64,000 bases of DNA from Bradyrhizobium diazoefficiens (GTDB taxonomy: Bacteria; Pseudomonadota; Alphaproteobacteria; Rhizobiales; Xanthobacteraceae), in assembly GCF_018129965.1 (NCBI RefSeq), contig NZ_JAFCKW010000008.1:124001-188000 (forward strand), written 5' to 3'. Every line of letters begins with the position of its first letter. Position 1 is the first letter of the stretch. The notes under the pieces were generated by a model that was not told the DNA's origin, did no database searches, and saw nothing but the letters and a program-made list of their open reading frames with translations. The translations under genes were made by a program, and so were the position numbers. Shown in pieces: positions 16,440 to 25,518 of the stretch.

Positions 16440-16495
16440 CGCTTCGCCCTCCGGGCTTCGCGTGGCGCAGCCACGCAAGACCGAAGGGCGAAGCG
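16440..16495. repeat. Large palindrome directly after the tRNA fragment
   Basis: CGCTTCGCCCT (16440-16450) pairs with AGGGCGAAGCG (16485-16495). An inner CGTGGC/GCCACG stem surrounds a GCA centre. It begins on the first base after the tRNA CCA. The element could act as a terminator-like structure for the tRNA or be a mobile palindromic repeat unit. Confidence 0.7.
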
Positions 16496-16527
16496 TGTCC
16501 GGCGAAGCCTCTCGGCGAAGACGGACG
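16452..16527 (+). repeat. Direct repeat copy 1 (about 76 bp)
   Basis: This block reappears 152 bases downstream with only two visible substitutions near its 3' end. It carries the CGTGGCGCAGCCACG hairpin and the AGGGCGAAGCG arm. The pair probably arose by local duplication of the palindromic element next to the att site. Confidence 0.75.
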
Positions 16528-16603
16528 GGCTGGACGAAGCTCGGCTCCTGCTCCTTCGAGACTTTCGCTACAGCACCACGGTCTGCGCGCCTTCCAGGCC
16601 CTT

Positions 16604-16679
16604 CGGGCTTCGCGTGGCGCAGCCACGCAAGACCGAAGGGCGAAGCGTGTCCGGCGAAGCCTCTTGGCGAAGTCGGACT
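16604..16679 (+). repeat. Direct repeat copy 2 (about 76 bp)
   Basis: Second copy of the block at 16452. The copies differ at a C/T and an A/T near the 3' end. The 5' arm that completes the large palindrome in copy 1 is only partly present here (GGCCCTTCGGG). Confidence 0.75.
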
Positions 16680-16766
16680 GGATCAGCGAGTCCGGCCCCC
16701 TCCTTTCAATCGTCACATCCCGCCTGTATAAACCGGCAGCTTCTTCCATCGCTCGAAGAGGCTCAT

Positions 16767-17069
16767 ATGAACGACCTGCATACGTGGCTTTCGCAACAGC
16801 ACCACGGCCTGCGCACCTTCCGGACATTCCAGCAGAAGCTCGAGACGCTCGGCCGGGACGATCCCACCCAGCGCGGCCTGTGCCGCCTGCTCAGCGGCCT
16901 CGTCGGCAGCTATGTGGAGGCCTTCGACGAAGCCCCGCTGCCGGTCGAGGTCGCCGACGGCGCCTATCACCGGCTGCTGACGCTCCTTGAAAGCATCGAC
17001 CTGAACGCCGATGCCCATCGCCGGCTCGCCGACATCAACCGGGTCGCGGCGAGCGAACTCTGGCGGTGA
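16767..17069 (+). CDS. Conserved-looking hypothetical protein
   Basis: A 100-residue, probably all-helical protein (HTWLSQQHHGLRTFRTFQQK near the N-terminus). ATG 16767 has GAAGAGG upstream. No signal peptide, membrane segment or known motif is visible. It is the first core gene after the island edge. Its third-position GC is high like that of its right-hand neighbours and unlike the island. Function unknown. Confidence 0.6.
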   Translation: MNDLHTWLSQQHHGLRTFRTFQQKLETLGRDDPTQRGLCRLLSGLVGSYVEAFDEAPLPVEVADGAYHRLLTLLESIDLNADAHRRLADINRVAASELWR

Positions 17070-17183
17070 GCGGCAGGGCGCGTGCCGCCGCTCTGCTGGC
17101 ATGAACGGCGCCCGGGCATTCGACTCCATCGTGCAGGAGCCTATATCCTCCCGCAACGCGTATCGATACAGCGAGCAGCCTTG

Positions 17184-17411
17184 ATGGCCCGGAGACGCAC
17201 GACGGAGGCCGCCGACGACCTTCCCCACTATTTCGTCTGGGTCCGGGGCCTCGAAGGCCCGGAGCCGCAGAAATGGGTGGAGATGGATTACGGCGTCGGC
17301 GACTGGAAGCGGCCGCTGGTGCTGGCTTTTCTGGCGCTGCCCGCGGACGAGCGGCATCTGTCGCTGTCGATGCTGGCGCGGCGCTATCCGCCGCCGCGGG
17401 TGGAGACCTGA
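17184..17411 (+). CDS. Small hypothetical protein
   Basis: A 75-residue protein starting MARRRTTEAADDLPHYFVW. The Trp- and Tyr-containing middle (YFVWVRGLEGPEPQKWVEMD) and the basic Pro-rich end look like a folded small protein, but I do not recognise it. The upstream in-frame extension to 17082 has no ribosome site and was not used. Confidence 0.5.
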   Translation: MARRRTTEAADDLPHYFVWVRGLEGPEPQKWVEMDYGVGDWKRPLVLAFLALPADERHLSLSMLARRYPPPRVET

Positions 17412-17486
17412 CCGCCGGCAGGACGGGATACGGCGCCGGCCGTGCTACGCGTCGTCCGGAAGCGGCGATCCCGATGCGACGCCACT

Positions 17487-19694
17487 CTACGCCCGCAGCG
17501 GGACCACGATCTCACGATCCGGCCGGCGCGCGAGCTTGACCTGGTTGCGGCCGCCATTCTTGGCGAGATAGAGGGCCGCGTCCGCGTGGGCGATCAACGC
17601 ATCCGATGCATCGCCGGGGGCATATTGCGCGACGCCGAAGCTGCACGTGACGGATCCGATACCGTCGAAGCTCGTCCGCGCGATTGCCTCTCGCAGCTTC
17701 TCGGCCGCCTGAAACGCCATCAGGGCGTCCGCGCCCGGCAGCAGGATCAGAAACTCCTCTCCGCCCCACCGCGCCAGAAGATCGTTGCTTCGGATCAGCT
17801 TCTGTACGACGCGTGAAAGCTGCATGAGAACATGGTCCCCGCTCAGATGCCCATGGGTGTCGTTGATCTTCTTGAAGTGATCGATGTCGAACAACACCAG
17901 GGACAGCGGGGTATCGTAGCGATCGGCGCGCTTGATCTCGTCGGCCAGAATGAAAGTCAATTTGAGGCGGTTGTGAAGTCCCGTCAGTGGATCGGTCGTC
18001 GCCTTCACACGCAGGTCCTGCGCGAGTTCCTGGAGCTTGGACCGGTTGTCCAGCAGGACGTCGTCATGGACCTGGCGCTCCTTGGTCAGCATGTAGATCA
18101 AGGCCACGATCGACGCCAGCAGCGTGATCACGATGCCCAGAAGACGCGTTGCGAAGATCTCGCGCGTGGGTTTGAGGATCACCAGCGACCAATCCGTGTG
18201 ATTGACGAAGCGACGGCGCACGAAATTCTGCTCGCCATCCACATCGGTCCAGGTGGCATCCACGATGTTGCCCTTCAGCATCGGCCGCCAGCCTGCTTCG
18301 CCGGTGAGCGGGGCCAATTCCGCCTGCTTGGCTTCGGACAGCGGCCACAACGTGCGGCGCAGAGCGTCCGGCCGGTTCGTCATCAGGATCACCCCGTCCG
18401 GATTGACGAAGAAATAGGGCCGGCCCAAGTCCGTCAGATCCATGCCGAAACCTTCGAGAGACTTGGCCAGCACAGCGACACCGACCATGCCGCGGTCGGG
18501 AGCCCAGATCGGATAGCTCACATAATAGTCGTGCTTGCCGGTGCCGGGCTCGAAGACGAAGTTCTGGTCGGGCGCGCCTGTCATGGATTTCAGGAGGCTG
18601 GCGCCCGCGACGTCGTTTGACGATCCCGCATGGCCGTCACTTTGATAGGAAGACGCCACCACGTCTCCGGCAGCGTTCAGAATGTATCCGCGCTTCGCAG
18701 CCGATGCCTCGACATCGAGGTCCAGCACCACTCTGCCAACGTCCATCTCCTGCCTGCTGCCACCCGTCAGCAACGGCAAGACGGACGGCGATCCGGCGAG
18801 CGACCTGACCATCGCGTCGATCGCCGCGGTTTCTCCGGTGAGCCGGCTCGCGAGCAAATCGATATCGACGCCCGCTCGCTTTTCGACGTTCTGTTTGTAG
18901 ATCTCGCCGAGATACTCGGTCAGGGTCCAGCCGGAGAGCAGAATGAATCCGGTGGCCACGAACGTCCAGATGAACTGGTTGCGGATGTAGGCGGTGTAGC
19001 GCGGCGACGCGACGTCCGCGACGTGCTTCTGACTCCAGGCGGCCCAGATCGCATAGGAAATCCAACACGCCAGCAGGCCGCGCACGAGCTGGACCGGCAT
19101 TCCCGCCAACGAACTGAACGCGGCGTGATTGACGACACGCGCCGGCCAGAACGGCCCGGCCGGAACGATCAGGCCCGCTGCGATCGCGTAGATCGCGAAT
19201 CCCGCGGCGGCCGCACCGATGAATCCCTTTGCTGCTCGCGGCAGCGACCTGGCAAGGCACGCCAGCACGAGGCCCGTGCCCAACGCGCCGACAAATCCCG
19301 CCGCATAGCGCGCCGCAATGTTGGCGACGACGATGCCCTTGACGAGGCCCGCGAGCGCGATCGCCAGCGCCAGCGGCGGATAGATCCAGCGTCCCGGCAT
19401 CCTGAAGCCGAGCCTGACGGCTTCCAGCCGGGCAAATTCCATGAGCAGAAAGAACGAGACGGTCATGACCGTGATGCGCGCGATCGTGAAGGACGGAGTG
19501 TCTCCGACGATCAGCGCCGTCAGATCCAGCCATTCGGCGATGCCATGAACAAAGCCGAATCCCGCCAGCATCATCCAGTGGCGGCCAGCCTCCGGACTCT
19601 TCGCCACGGCCGAGCAGGTGGCGCCGAGCAGGAGGAAAGCCAGCCCGTAGAAGAAGAAAATGAAATCGAGCTGGTCGTTCAGAAATGAAGCCAT
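17487..19694 (-). CDS. Membrane diguanylate cyclase with extracytoplasmic sensor domain
   Basis: A 735-residue protein. About seven or eight N-terminal membrane helices (to about residue 250) form a MASE-like sensor. They are followed by a TM segment, a dCACHE-like periplasmic region (about 280-520), another TM helix (LLGIVITLLASIVALIYML) and a C-terminal GGDEF domain. The active site is GGEEF (644-648), and an inhibitory RxxD site is present (RSND, 635-638), so it should make c-di-GMP with product feedback. ATG 19694 follows AAGG at 7 bases. The genes on both sides are unrelated. Confidence 0.88.
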   Translation of the reverse strand: MASFLNDQLDFIFFFYGLAFLLLGATCSAVAKSPEAGRHWMMLAGFGFVHGIAEWLDLTALIVGDTPSFTIARITVMTVSFFLLMEFARLEAVRLGFRMPGRWIYPPLALAIALAGLVKGIVVANIAARYAAGFVGALGTGLVLACLARSLPRAAKGFIGAAAAGFAIYAIAAGLIVPAGPFWPARVVNHAAFSSLAGMPVQLVRGLLACWISYAIWAAWSQKHVADVASPRYTAYIRNQFIWTFVATGFILLSGWTLTEYLGEIYKQNVEKRAGVDIDLLASRLTGETAAIDAMVRSLAGSPSVLPLLTGGSRQEMDVGRVVLDLDVEASAAKRGYILNAAGDVVASSYQSDGHAGSSNDVAGASLLKSMTGAPDQNFVFEPGTGKHDYYVSYPIWAPDRGMVGVAVLAKSLEGFGMDLTDLGRPYFFVNPDGVILMTNRPDALRRTLWPLSEAKQAELAPLTGEAGWRPMLKGNIVDATWTDVDGEQNFVRRRFVNHTDWSLVILKPTREIFATRLLGIVITLLASIVALIYMLTKERQVHDDVLLDNRSKLQELAQDLRVKATTDPLTGLHNRLKLTFILADEIKRADRYDTPLSLVLFDIDHFKKINDTHGHLSGDHVLMQLSRVVQKLIRSNDLLARWGGEEFLILLPGADALMAFQAAEKLREAIARTSFDGIGSVTCSFGVAQYAPGDASDALIAHADAALYLAKNGGRNQVKLARRPDREIVVPLRA

Positions 19695-19984
19695 GACGTT
19701 GCCTTGCGACGTTACCTTGCGGGATCGAGCATCAATGAACGGCTGGCGCCGAAATGGTCGGCTGCAGAACAATGGCTGCAGAACGATGACGCTAGGTGCG
19801 ATGGGTAAAAGCGAGGTTCCGGCAAGTGAACGCCGTGTGTTCGGCGGCGAGTTCTCAGGCGGATGTTGCGTCGGCGATTTCGCCAAAAACAGGCCGCTCT
19901 CTGGTCGTCTTCGGTCTCTCCCGGACCAATGCCGTAGGAATACGGCCCCGAAATTTAATCGCGTGGTCACGCCATTTCATCAAA

Positions 19985-20575
19985 TTTACTTCCGCCGGCA
20001 GACACCTGCACGGCCTCGGCGGCCAGCTCATCAGCATCGTCGCGCTGTCCGAGCGAGGCCAGGGCGGCGCGACCATTACGGATGCGGCGCGCGCCGCGCT
20101 GAAGGATCTGCGCCTCGTCATCGATTCCATGGATGACATCGGCGGCGACCTGATGCTGGCACTCGGCTCCTGGCGCGAGCGTGCGGCGATGCAGTTGCGG
20201 CCGCACGACATCGCGCTCGATTGGCGCGTGGCGATGCCGCAGGGCCTGCCGCTGCATCCGGAGTTGCGGCCATGGCACTTCATCCAGATCGTCCGCATTC
20301 TCGACGAAGCCGTGACCCAACGCCGTCAAGCACGCACAGGCCCGCAACATCGCCCTCAGCATCGAGACGCTCGACGACGGCCAGGGACTGTATGGCGTGA
20401 TCAGCGTCGTGGACGACGGCAAGGGCTTTGTACCGGCCTGCAGCGGCGAAGCCGCGGGCGGGAGCCAGACGACGCAGCGGCTGCGCAATATGAGAAATCG
20501 CGCCGCGCGCTGCGGGGCTTCGCTCGATCTGAGCTCGGATGAATCGGGCACGCGGGTACGGCTGCAATCATGGCA
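19985..20575 (+). pseudogene. Decayed sensor histidine kinase (NarL-type C-terminal half)
   Basis: Plus-strand translation gives a phosphoacceptor-like HLHGLGGQLISIV and LRLVIDSMDD up to RILDEAVT near 20320. An extra C then shifts the frame, and the ATPase domain continues as NAVKHAQARNIALSIETL and VVDDGKGFV in another frame. No N-terminal sensor or start is present, and the usual HDG of the H-box reads HG. It is thus a 5'-truncated, frameshifted relic. The 290 bases upstream hold nothing recognisable. Confidence 0.72.
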
Positions 20576-20657
20576 TGGACCGTTCGCAGCCCTCCGCGGG
20601 ATTGTCGCGCTCACCCGGTCGCAAACGGGACCACCGACAATTCAAAAGAGGTACTTC

Positions 20658-20882
20658 ATGAAGACTTCGATTTTTGCCGCGCTGCTGCTCGCCGCCGCTT
20701 CCCCGCACGCCCTGGCGCAATCAGGTCCGACGCTGCAGGAGCAGATGGCCTGCCGCAGCGACGCCAGCAAATTCTGCGCCGAACATGGCGGCAAGCCGTC
20801 GCAGATGAATGCCTGCCTGCGCGACAACAAGACGAAACTTTCGGACGCCTGCCGCAAGGTGGTGGAGTCGCACGGAGGCTAA
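20658..20882 (+). CDS. Small secreted cysteine-rich-repeat protein
   Basis: A 74-residue protein. Residues 1-20 form a signal peptide ending in ALA, with cleavage expected before QSG. The mature part has four Cys (MACRSDASKFCAEH, then NACLRD, then DACRKV), matching the small Cys-rich repeat family that includes eukaryotic GLG1 modules. It is probably periplasmic with two disulfides. AAGAGG precedes ATG 20658. Confidence 0.72.
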   Translation: MKTSIFAALLLAAASPHALAQSGPTLQEQMACRSDASKFCAEHGGKPSQMNACLRDNKTKLSDACRKVVESHGG

Positions 20883-20927
20883 GTCGCGGATGGTGCCATA
20901 GCGCGCCAAGCGATCCTGCGTGAGGCG

Positions 20928-21560
20928 CTAGTCGTCGCCAGGTCCGAAAAGCATCCGGGTATTGCGCGGACGGACGGCGACATCGCGTGCATCGGAATCG
21001 GCGAGAACGTTGCGCGCGACATCGTCCCAATCGGTGCGGTCGCGTGCGACGCGTTGCTCCCGGGAATTGTAACGGTGACGTTCGGCCCAGCGTTCGCGGC
21101 GATCGCTCCTTCGCCGTTCAAACGCGGTGCGCTTCGCCTCGGACTCCCTCGCCTTGGCAGAGGCGTTTTCAGAAAAGGGCTGCGGCTCCGTCGAAGCCTG
21201 CTGCACGTTGGGCTTTGCGATTTGCGCAAGCGGCATCGGCGCCGGCGCCGGCGCTGGTTCGGTATTCGCCTGCGTGGTCTGCGGCTCGGGCTGTGCGTCG
21301 TCGCGCGCCTGAGCGGGCGCAGCGATCACCGCAGCGGGCGTTTGCGATCCCGTGATGTCTCGCCCATGTTCGGACGGAACGCCGGTCTTCACCGGCTCGG
21401 CGGCAACCCCAGTGCGCTGCGCCAGCTTGCTGGTGTCCGGGCCCTCCCTGGGCGCGACCGGAGCCATGATGTTGCCGGCGACGATACCGCCACCGAGACC
21501 AATGGCGAGGGCGACGACGATCGTTCCGGCACCGACGAAAGAGGCTGTCGAGACGCGCAT
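20928..21560 (-). CDS. Membrane-anchored hypothetical protein
   Basis: A 210-residue protein. One N-terminal membrane anchor (FVGAGTIVVALAIGLGGGIV) is followed by a long Pro/Ala/Gln-rich linker and a strongly charged Arg/Glu C-terminal third (RRRSDRRERWAERHRYNSRE). This suggests a bitopic protein with a low-complexity periplasmic region. ATG 21560 has GGAG nearby, better than the start at 21587. Function unknown; it pairs with the similar next gene. Confidence 0.6.
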   Translation of the reverse strand: MRVSTASFVGAGTIVVALAIGLGGGIVAGNIMAPVAPREGPDTSKLAQRTGVAAEPVKTGVPSEHGRDITGSQTPAAVIAAPAQARDDAQPEPQTTQANTEPAPAPAPMPLAQIAKPNVQQASTEPQPFSENASAKARESEAKRTAFERRRSDRRERWAERHRYNSREQRVARDRTDWDDVARNVLADSDARDVAVRPRNTRMLFGPGDD

Positions 21561-21645
21561 GGCTCCACTCCCTGTTGGAGCGGGCAACGCAGTGGTATTG
21601 CCGGATGTTCCCGACGGCTACGGAGTTCCCCGAGGAACTGGCGCG

Positions 21646-22371
21646 TCAGATCTGTTGTGCGACCTTTTCCAGCCCGATGATGCGGGCGAGCTTGCGCACT
21701 TCTTCCTTCTGGTCGTCACGCAGCTGGAACAGCAGCGGCATTGCCGCTGACTTCAACTGCTGGACCTCGTCGCAATTTGGGTCGATGGGTACGCCCGGCG
21801 CGTTCGGATTGGAGAGCTTGTTCGCCGAAATCTTGCGGACGACATTCCGAAGAGCGCTCTCGACCGAGGGCCAGTAATATTCCTGCGACGACGACAGTTT
21901 CAGGCGATCCCTGATGCCCGCGATCTGGACGTCTGACAGCAGCGAATAGTTTTTCTGGGGCTGCGGCTTGGCGGCGACTTTCGGCTTGGCCGGGGCCTCG
22001 ACCGCGGCGGCAGGGGCCTCATTGAGGTTCGCCTTCGGCATCGGGAAATCGGCTGGCGTTGCGGCGGCAAAGGCCTGGCGCAGCGGCTCGGTCAGCACCG
22101 GCGCCTGCGAAAGACTGTCGGCCGGCACCTGCACGGGCTCGATCGCGGCCGAAGCCAGCGCCAGCGTCGGAACCAGACGATCCGCCTTGGCGGCGCGGTT
22201 GGTCGCGAGCGGCTTGGGCAAACTCTGCGTGGTCATCTCGGCGCTCACGCTCGGCACGCTGTCGCGACCGAGAATGGCGGTGGTGGCGGCGCCGAGGACG
22301 AGGAAGCAGGTCAGCACGACGATGGTGATGGCTCTGGACAAACGTCTCTCCGCGTCACACTTCAAGTCCAC
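21646..22371 (-). CDS. Membrane-anchored hypothetical protein
   Basis: A 241-residue protein starting at GTG 22371. A single membrane segment (AITIVVLTCFLVLGAATTAIL) precedes an Ala/Pro-rich linker. A compact C-terminal domain (about 140-241, YSLLSDVQIAGIRDRLKLSS to IIGLEKVAQQI) looks helical and conserved. Same architecture and strand as the gene at 20928-21560, so the two may work together in the envelope. No known family recognised. Confidence 0.6.
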   Translation of the reverse strand: MDLKCDAERRLSRAITIVVLTCFLVLGAATTAILGRDSVPSVSAEMTTQSLPKPLATNRAAKADRLVPTLALASAAIEPVQVPADSLSQAPVLTEPLRQAFAAATPADFPMPKANLNEAPAAAVEAPAKPKVAAKPQPQKNYSLLSDVQIAGIRDRLKLSSSQEYYWPSVESALRNVVRKISANKLSNPNAPGVPIDPNCDEVQQLKSAAMPLLFQLRDDQKEEVRKLARIIGLEKVAQQI

Positions 22372-22473
22372 GTGATCACTGCCTGGAAACTGGGCGAAAA
22401 TTAAGGCTTAACGGTGCCATTGCGGCGGCAATCGCGCGGACTGCGGCGACACCGCCCGGAAAAATAAACGTAA

Positions 22474-22722
22474 TCAACCGGCTAGTGCGAGATCGTAGGC
22501 ATCCTGGATGTCCGCCACGATCTCGGAGGCTTCCCAGACCGCACGCGGCTCGACCGATTGCAGCGTGACCGTCCAGTTGCCGCCCCGGCGGGTGCGGGGG
22601 ACGCTGAGGATGTCGAAGCGCACGTTGCGGCACAGCGGATGACGGGCCAGCGCATGGGCGACGCGGACGCGGATTTCATCCAGCGACGCCGACGTCTTGG
22701 AATTGAGAAAATCGAAATCCAT
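22474..22722 (-). CDS. Small hypothetical protein
   Basis: An 82-residue cytoplasmic protein (MDFDFLNSKTSASLDEIRVR). It probably has alternating helix and strand (NVRFDILSVPRTRRGGNWTV). Its only two codons of note are an isolated Cys and a WTV strand. There is no signal peptide or catalytic motif. Function unknown. It is not clearly linked to the nitronate monooxygenase gene on the other side of a 130-base gap. Confidence 0.5.
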   Translation of the reverse strand: MDFDFLNSKTSASLDEIRVRVAHALARHPLCRNVRFDILSVPRTRRGGNWTVTLQSVEPRAVWEASEIVADIQDAYDLALAG

Positions 22723-22851
22723 CGCCTGTCCCTCTCGGTCCTGCCTGGCGGCCGCGAGGGAGATTGTGGGCGGGGATGGTTAATCTGGCGTTAAGTGCAG
22801 GAGCGCTCGATTAACCGTGATCGGCCGGCTCGCCGCACCTTTCCCGCATTT

Positions 22852-23859
22852 CTACGGGGAAAGATGCGCCCCCGCCGCGCCGTACTCTGCGAGCGTCCGC
22901 GCGACCAGATCGTCAACCGCCGTCACATCGGTCACGCCCGACGTCGAATGTCCGCCGCTCCAGATATCGCGCCAGCGTCTGGGCCGGTTCTCGCGCGCGG
23001 CAACATCGATGTCCTTGCCGATGTCGATCGGGCCGCGGGCCGGAAGATTGTCGGGATCGAGACCCGCTGCCACGATCGACGGCTTCAGCATGCTGGTCTG
23101 CAGGCCCGTGAATGCGGTGGTCAGCAGGATGTCGTCGGCACTGCTGTCGACCAGCATCCGCTTGTAACGCTCGTCCGCCATGCTCTCGCGCGTGGCGATG
23201 AACTTCGTGCCCATGTAAGCGAGATCGCATCCGAGCACCTCGGCGGCGTGCAGCGCGCGACCATCGCTGATGCCGCCCGCGAGCACGATGATGCCGTCAT
23301 AGAACGCACGCACCGCGCGGACGAAGGCAAACGGATTGAGCCAGCCGGTCTGCCCACCCGCGCCCGCGGTCAGCAGCACCAGACCGTCGGCACCTGCCGC
23401 CGCGGCGCGCTCGGCGTGGCGGATCGATGCGACGTCCGCGAGCACCAGCGCGCCGGCGTCGTGCAACGGCTTCAGCACCGGCGCGGGCGAGCCGACCGAG
23501 GTGATGACGATCTCCGGCTTGTGCCGCAGCAGCACGGCGAGATCCTGCTCCAGCCGCGCATTGGAGCGGTGCACGATCAGGTTCGGACAGAGCGGCGCGG
23601 CCTTGCGACCCGAGCGATCCCCGTGCTGCCGGAGCCGCAATTCGATTTCGCCGAGCCACGCCTCGAGTTGTTCCGCGTTGCGGCAATTCACGGTCGGAAA
23701 ACTGCCGATGACGCCGTTGCGGCAGGCCGCGACCATGAGTTCGACGCCCGACACCAGAAACATCGGCGCAGCGATCAGCGGCAAGGTGAGACGATCGCGA
23801 AAGCGTTGCAGTCGATCGGATGTCAACCAGGCCTCCCTGTGCGGGCTTTGTCGTTCCAT
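22852..23859 (-). CDS. Nitronate monooxygenase family (NMO/2-nitropropane dioxygenase)
   Basis: A 335-residue FMN-dependent TIM-barrel enzyme. Family features include PLIAAPMFLVSG at the N-terminus, GADGLVLLTAGAGGQTG (phosphate loop) and LAGGISDGRAL followed by AYMGTKFIATRES. The family oxidises alkyl nitronates such as propionate-3-nitronate, although many members act on other substrates. ATG 23859 follows GGAAGGCGGG. It is divergent, by 75 bases, from an acyl-CoA synthetase gene, suggesting shared control and a role in degrading a CoA-linked acid. A paralogue lies at 30057. Confidence 0.85.
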   Translation of the reverse strand: MERQSPHREAWLTSDRLQRFRDRLTLPLIAAPMFLVSGVELMVAACRNGVIGSFPTVNCRNAEQLEAWLGEIELRLRQHGDRSGRKAAPLCPNLIVHRSNARLEQDLAVLLRHKPEIVITSVGSPAPVLKPLHDAGALVLADVASIRHAERAAAAGADGLVLLTAGAGGQTGWLNPFAFVRAVRAFYDGIIVLAGGISDGRALHAAEVLGCDLAYMGTKFIATRESMADERYKRMLVDSSADDILLTTAFTGLQTSMLKPSIVAAGLDPDNLPARGPIDIGKDIDVAARENRPRRWRDIWSGGHSTSGVTDVTAVDDLVARTLAEYGAAGAHLSP

Positions 23860-23934
23860 CCCGCCTTCCCTGTGCTAGCGTTGTTCGCAAACATTGGCAC
23901 GCCACAAGCCGATGACAAAGCAACGAGGAAACAT

Positions 23935-25497
23935 ATGTCCGATCCGCTCCACGCATCGTCCCCGAGTTGCGCGCAGACGCTACGGGCACTGTCGCGCTAT
24001 CCCGACCGCACCGCCTTCGCCTGGCCCGGCGGGTCGCTGAGCTATCAGGGCACCATCGACCTGATCGGACGCATTCAGGGCGTTTTCATGCGACTTGGAT
24101 TGCAGCCCGGCGCGCGGGTTGCTTTCCTCACCGCCAACCGTGCCGACACCTGGTGCGCCGGGGTCGCTGCGCAATTGTCGCGGCTCTGCATCACCTGGCT
24201 GCATCCACTGGGATCGCAGGCAGACCAGCTGTTCCAGCTCGAGGATTCCGAAGCCGACATGCTGGTGGTGGATGCGGCGGCCTTCCGCGATCGCGGCGGT
24301 GCGCTCGCCGCGCGGGCAAGGCGGCTCAAGGCCGTATTCACCATGGGACCGGCCGACTATGGCGTCGACCTGCTGCAGGCGATCGAGACGGAAGGCCATG
24401 CCAGCGCGCTGTGCCTTGCCGGTCCCGACGATCTGTCCACGCTGAATTACACCGGCGGCACGACCGGCAAATCCAAGGGCGCGCTGCGCTATCATCGCGA
24501 AAATGCCGGAGCGGCTGCAGCGATTCTCGCCGACTTCGAAATCCCGGATGCGGCGCGCTATCTCACGGTCGCCCCGATCAGCCACGTCGCCGGCACGAAG
24601 GTGCTGCCGACGCTGATGCGCGGCGGCACCGTGCATATGCTGAAGGGGTTCGATCCCGAGGCCGTGCTGGCGACGATCGCGCGCGAGCGCATCAACTTCA
24701 CCCTGTTCGTGCCGACCATGATCTATGTGCTGCTCGACCATCCCGCCCTCGGCAAGTCCGACCTCTCCTCGCTCGAACTGGTGCTCTACGGCGCCTCCGC
24801 GATGTCACCGAGCCGTCTGGTCGAAGGCATCGAGCGGATCGGGCCGGTGTTCTCGCAGCTCTACGGCCAGACCGAATGCTATCCGGTCTCGGTGCTGCGC
24901 AAGGCGGACCACGACCCCAGGACACCGGAACTGTTCCTGTCCTGCGGCTTCCCGATCGCAGCCTGCGAGGTCAGGATCCTCGACGACAACGACCAAGACG
25001 TGAAAACGGGCGAAGCCGGCGAAATCTGCGTGCGCGCGCCGCATGTGATGGCCGAATACTGGAAACGGCCGGACATCACCGCCGAGACGCTGAAGAACGG
25101 CTGGGTCCACACCGGCGACATCGCACGCCAGGACGAACGCGGCTACATGTTCATCCTCGACCGCAAGAAGGACATGATCGTCACCGGCGGCTTCAACATC
25201 TTCCCGCGCGAGATCGAGGACGTGCTGTCGCAACATGCGGATGTTGCGATGGTCGCTGTCGTCGGCGTCCCCGACGAGAAATGGGGCGAAGCCGTCACCG
25301 CCATCGTCGTGCCGCGCGAGGGTACAAACCCGGATGCCAATGAGCTGATCGACCTCGTGAAGACGCGAAAGGGCTCGGCCCATGCGCCCAAGCAGATCCA
25401 GTTCGTCAAGCAGCTGCCGATGACCGGCGTCGGCAAGGTCGACAAGAAGGCGCTGCGCGCGGGCTTCTGGAGCGGGCGCGACCGGATGGTGGGTTAG
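23935..25497 (+). CDS. AMP-forming acyl-CoA synthetase
   Basis: A 520-residue ANL-superfamily ligase. The phosphate loop is YTGGTTGKSKG. The adenine motif is YGQTE, the conserved Asp is in HTGDIA, the hinge is DRKKDMIVTGGFNIFPREIE, and the C-terminal catalytic Lys is in GVGKVDKKALR. It activates a carboxylic acid to its CoA ester via an acyl-AMP; chain length cannot be read from sequence. ATG 23935 follows GAGGAA. The reading frame is open far upstream, but that part merely mirrors the opposite nitronate monooxygenase gene. Confidence 0.88.
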   Translation: MSDPLHASSPSCAQTLRALSRYPDRTAFAWPGGSLSYQGTIDLIGRIQGVFMRLGLQPGARVAFLTANRADTWCAGVAAQLSRLCITWLHPLGSQADQLFQLEDSEADMLVVDAAAFRDRGGALAARARRLKAVFTMGPADYGVDLLQAIETEGHASALCLAGPDDLSTLNYTGGTTGKSKGALRYHRENAGAAAAILADFEIPDAARYLTVAPISHVAGTKVLPTLMRGGTVHMLKGFDPEAVLATIARERINFTLFVPTMIYVLLDHPALGKSDLSSLELVLYGASAMSPSRLVEGIERIGPVFSQLYGQTECYPVSVLRKADHDPRTPELFLSCGFPIAACEVRILDDNDQDVKTGEAGEICVRAPHVMAEYWKRPDITAETLKNGWVHTGDIARQDERGYMFILDRKKDMIVTGGFNIFPREIEDVLSQHADVAMVAVVGVPDEKWGEAVTAIVVPREGTNPDANELIDLVKTRKGSAHAPKQIQFVKQLPMTGVGKVDKKALRAGFWSGRDRMVG

Positions 25498-25518
25498 GCA
25501 CCGACACGTCGGCCGCCT

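Noticed and set aside
18630..19688. 352-codon plus-strand open frame
   Set aside because: Antisense to the diguanylate cyclase membrane region; composition is Arg/Gln-rich with no motif.
22795..23934. Long N-terminal extension of the acyl-CoA synthetase frame (380 codons)
   Set aside because: It is the antisense shadow of the nitronate monooxygenase gene. The true start at 23935 has a good ribosome site and a normal family N-terminus.
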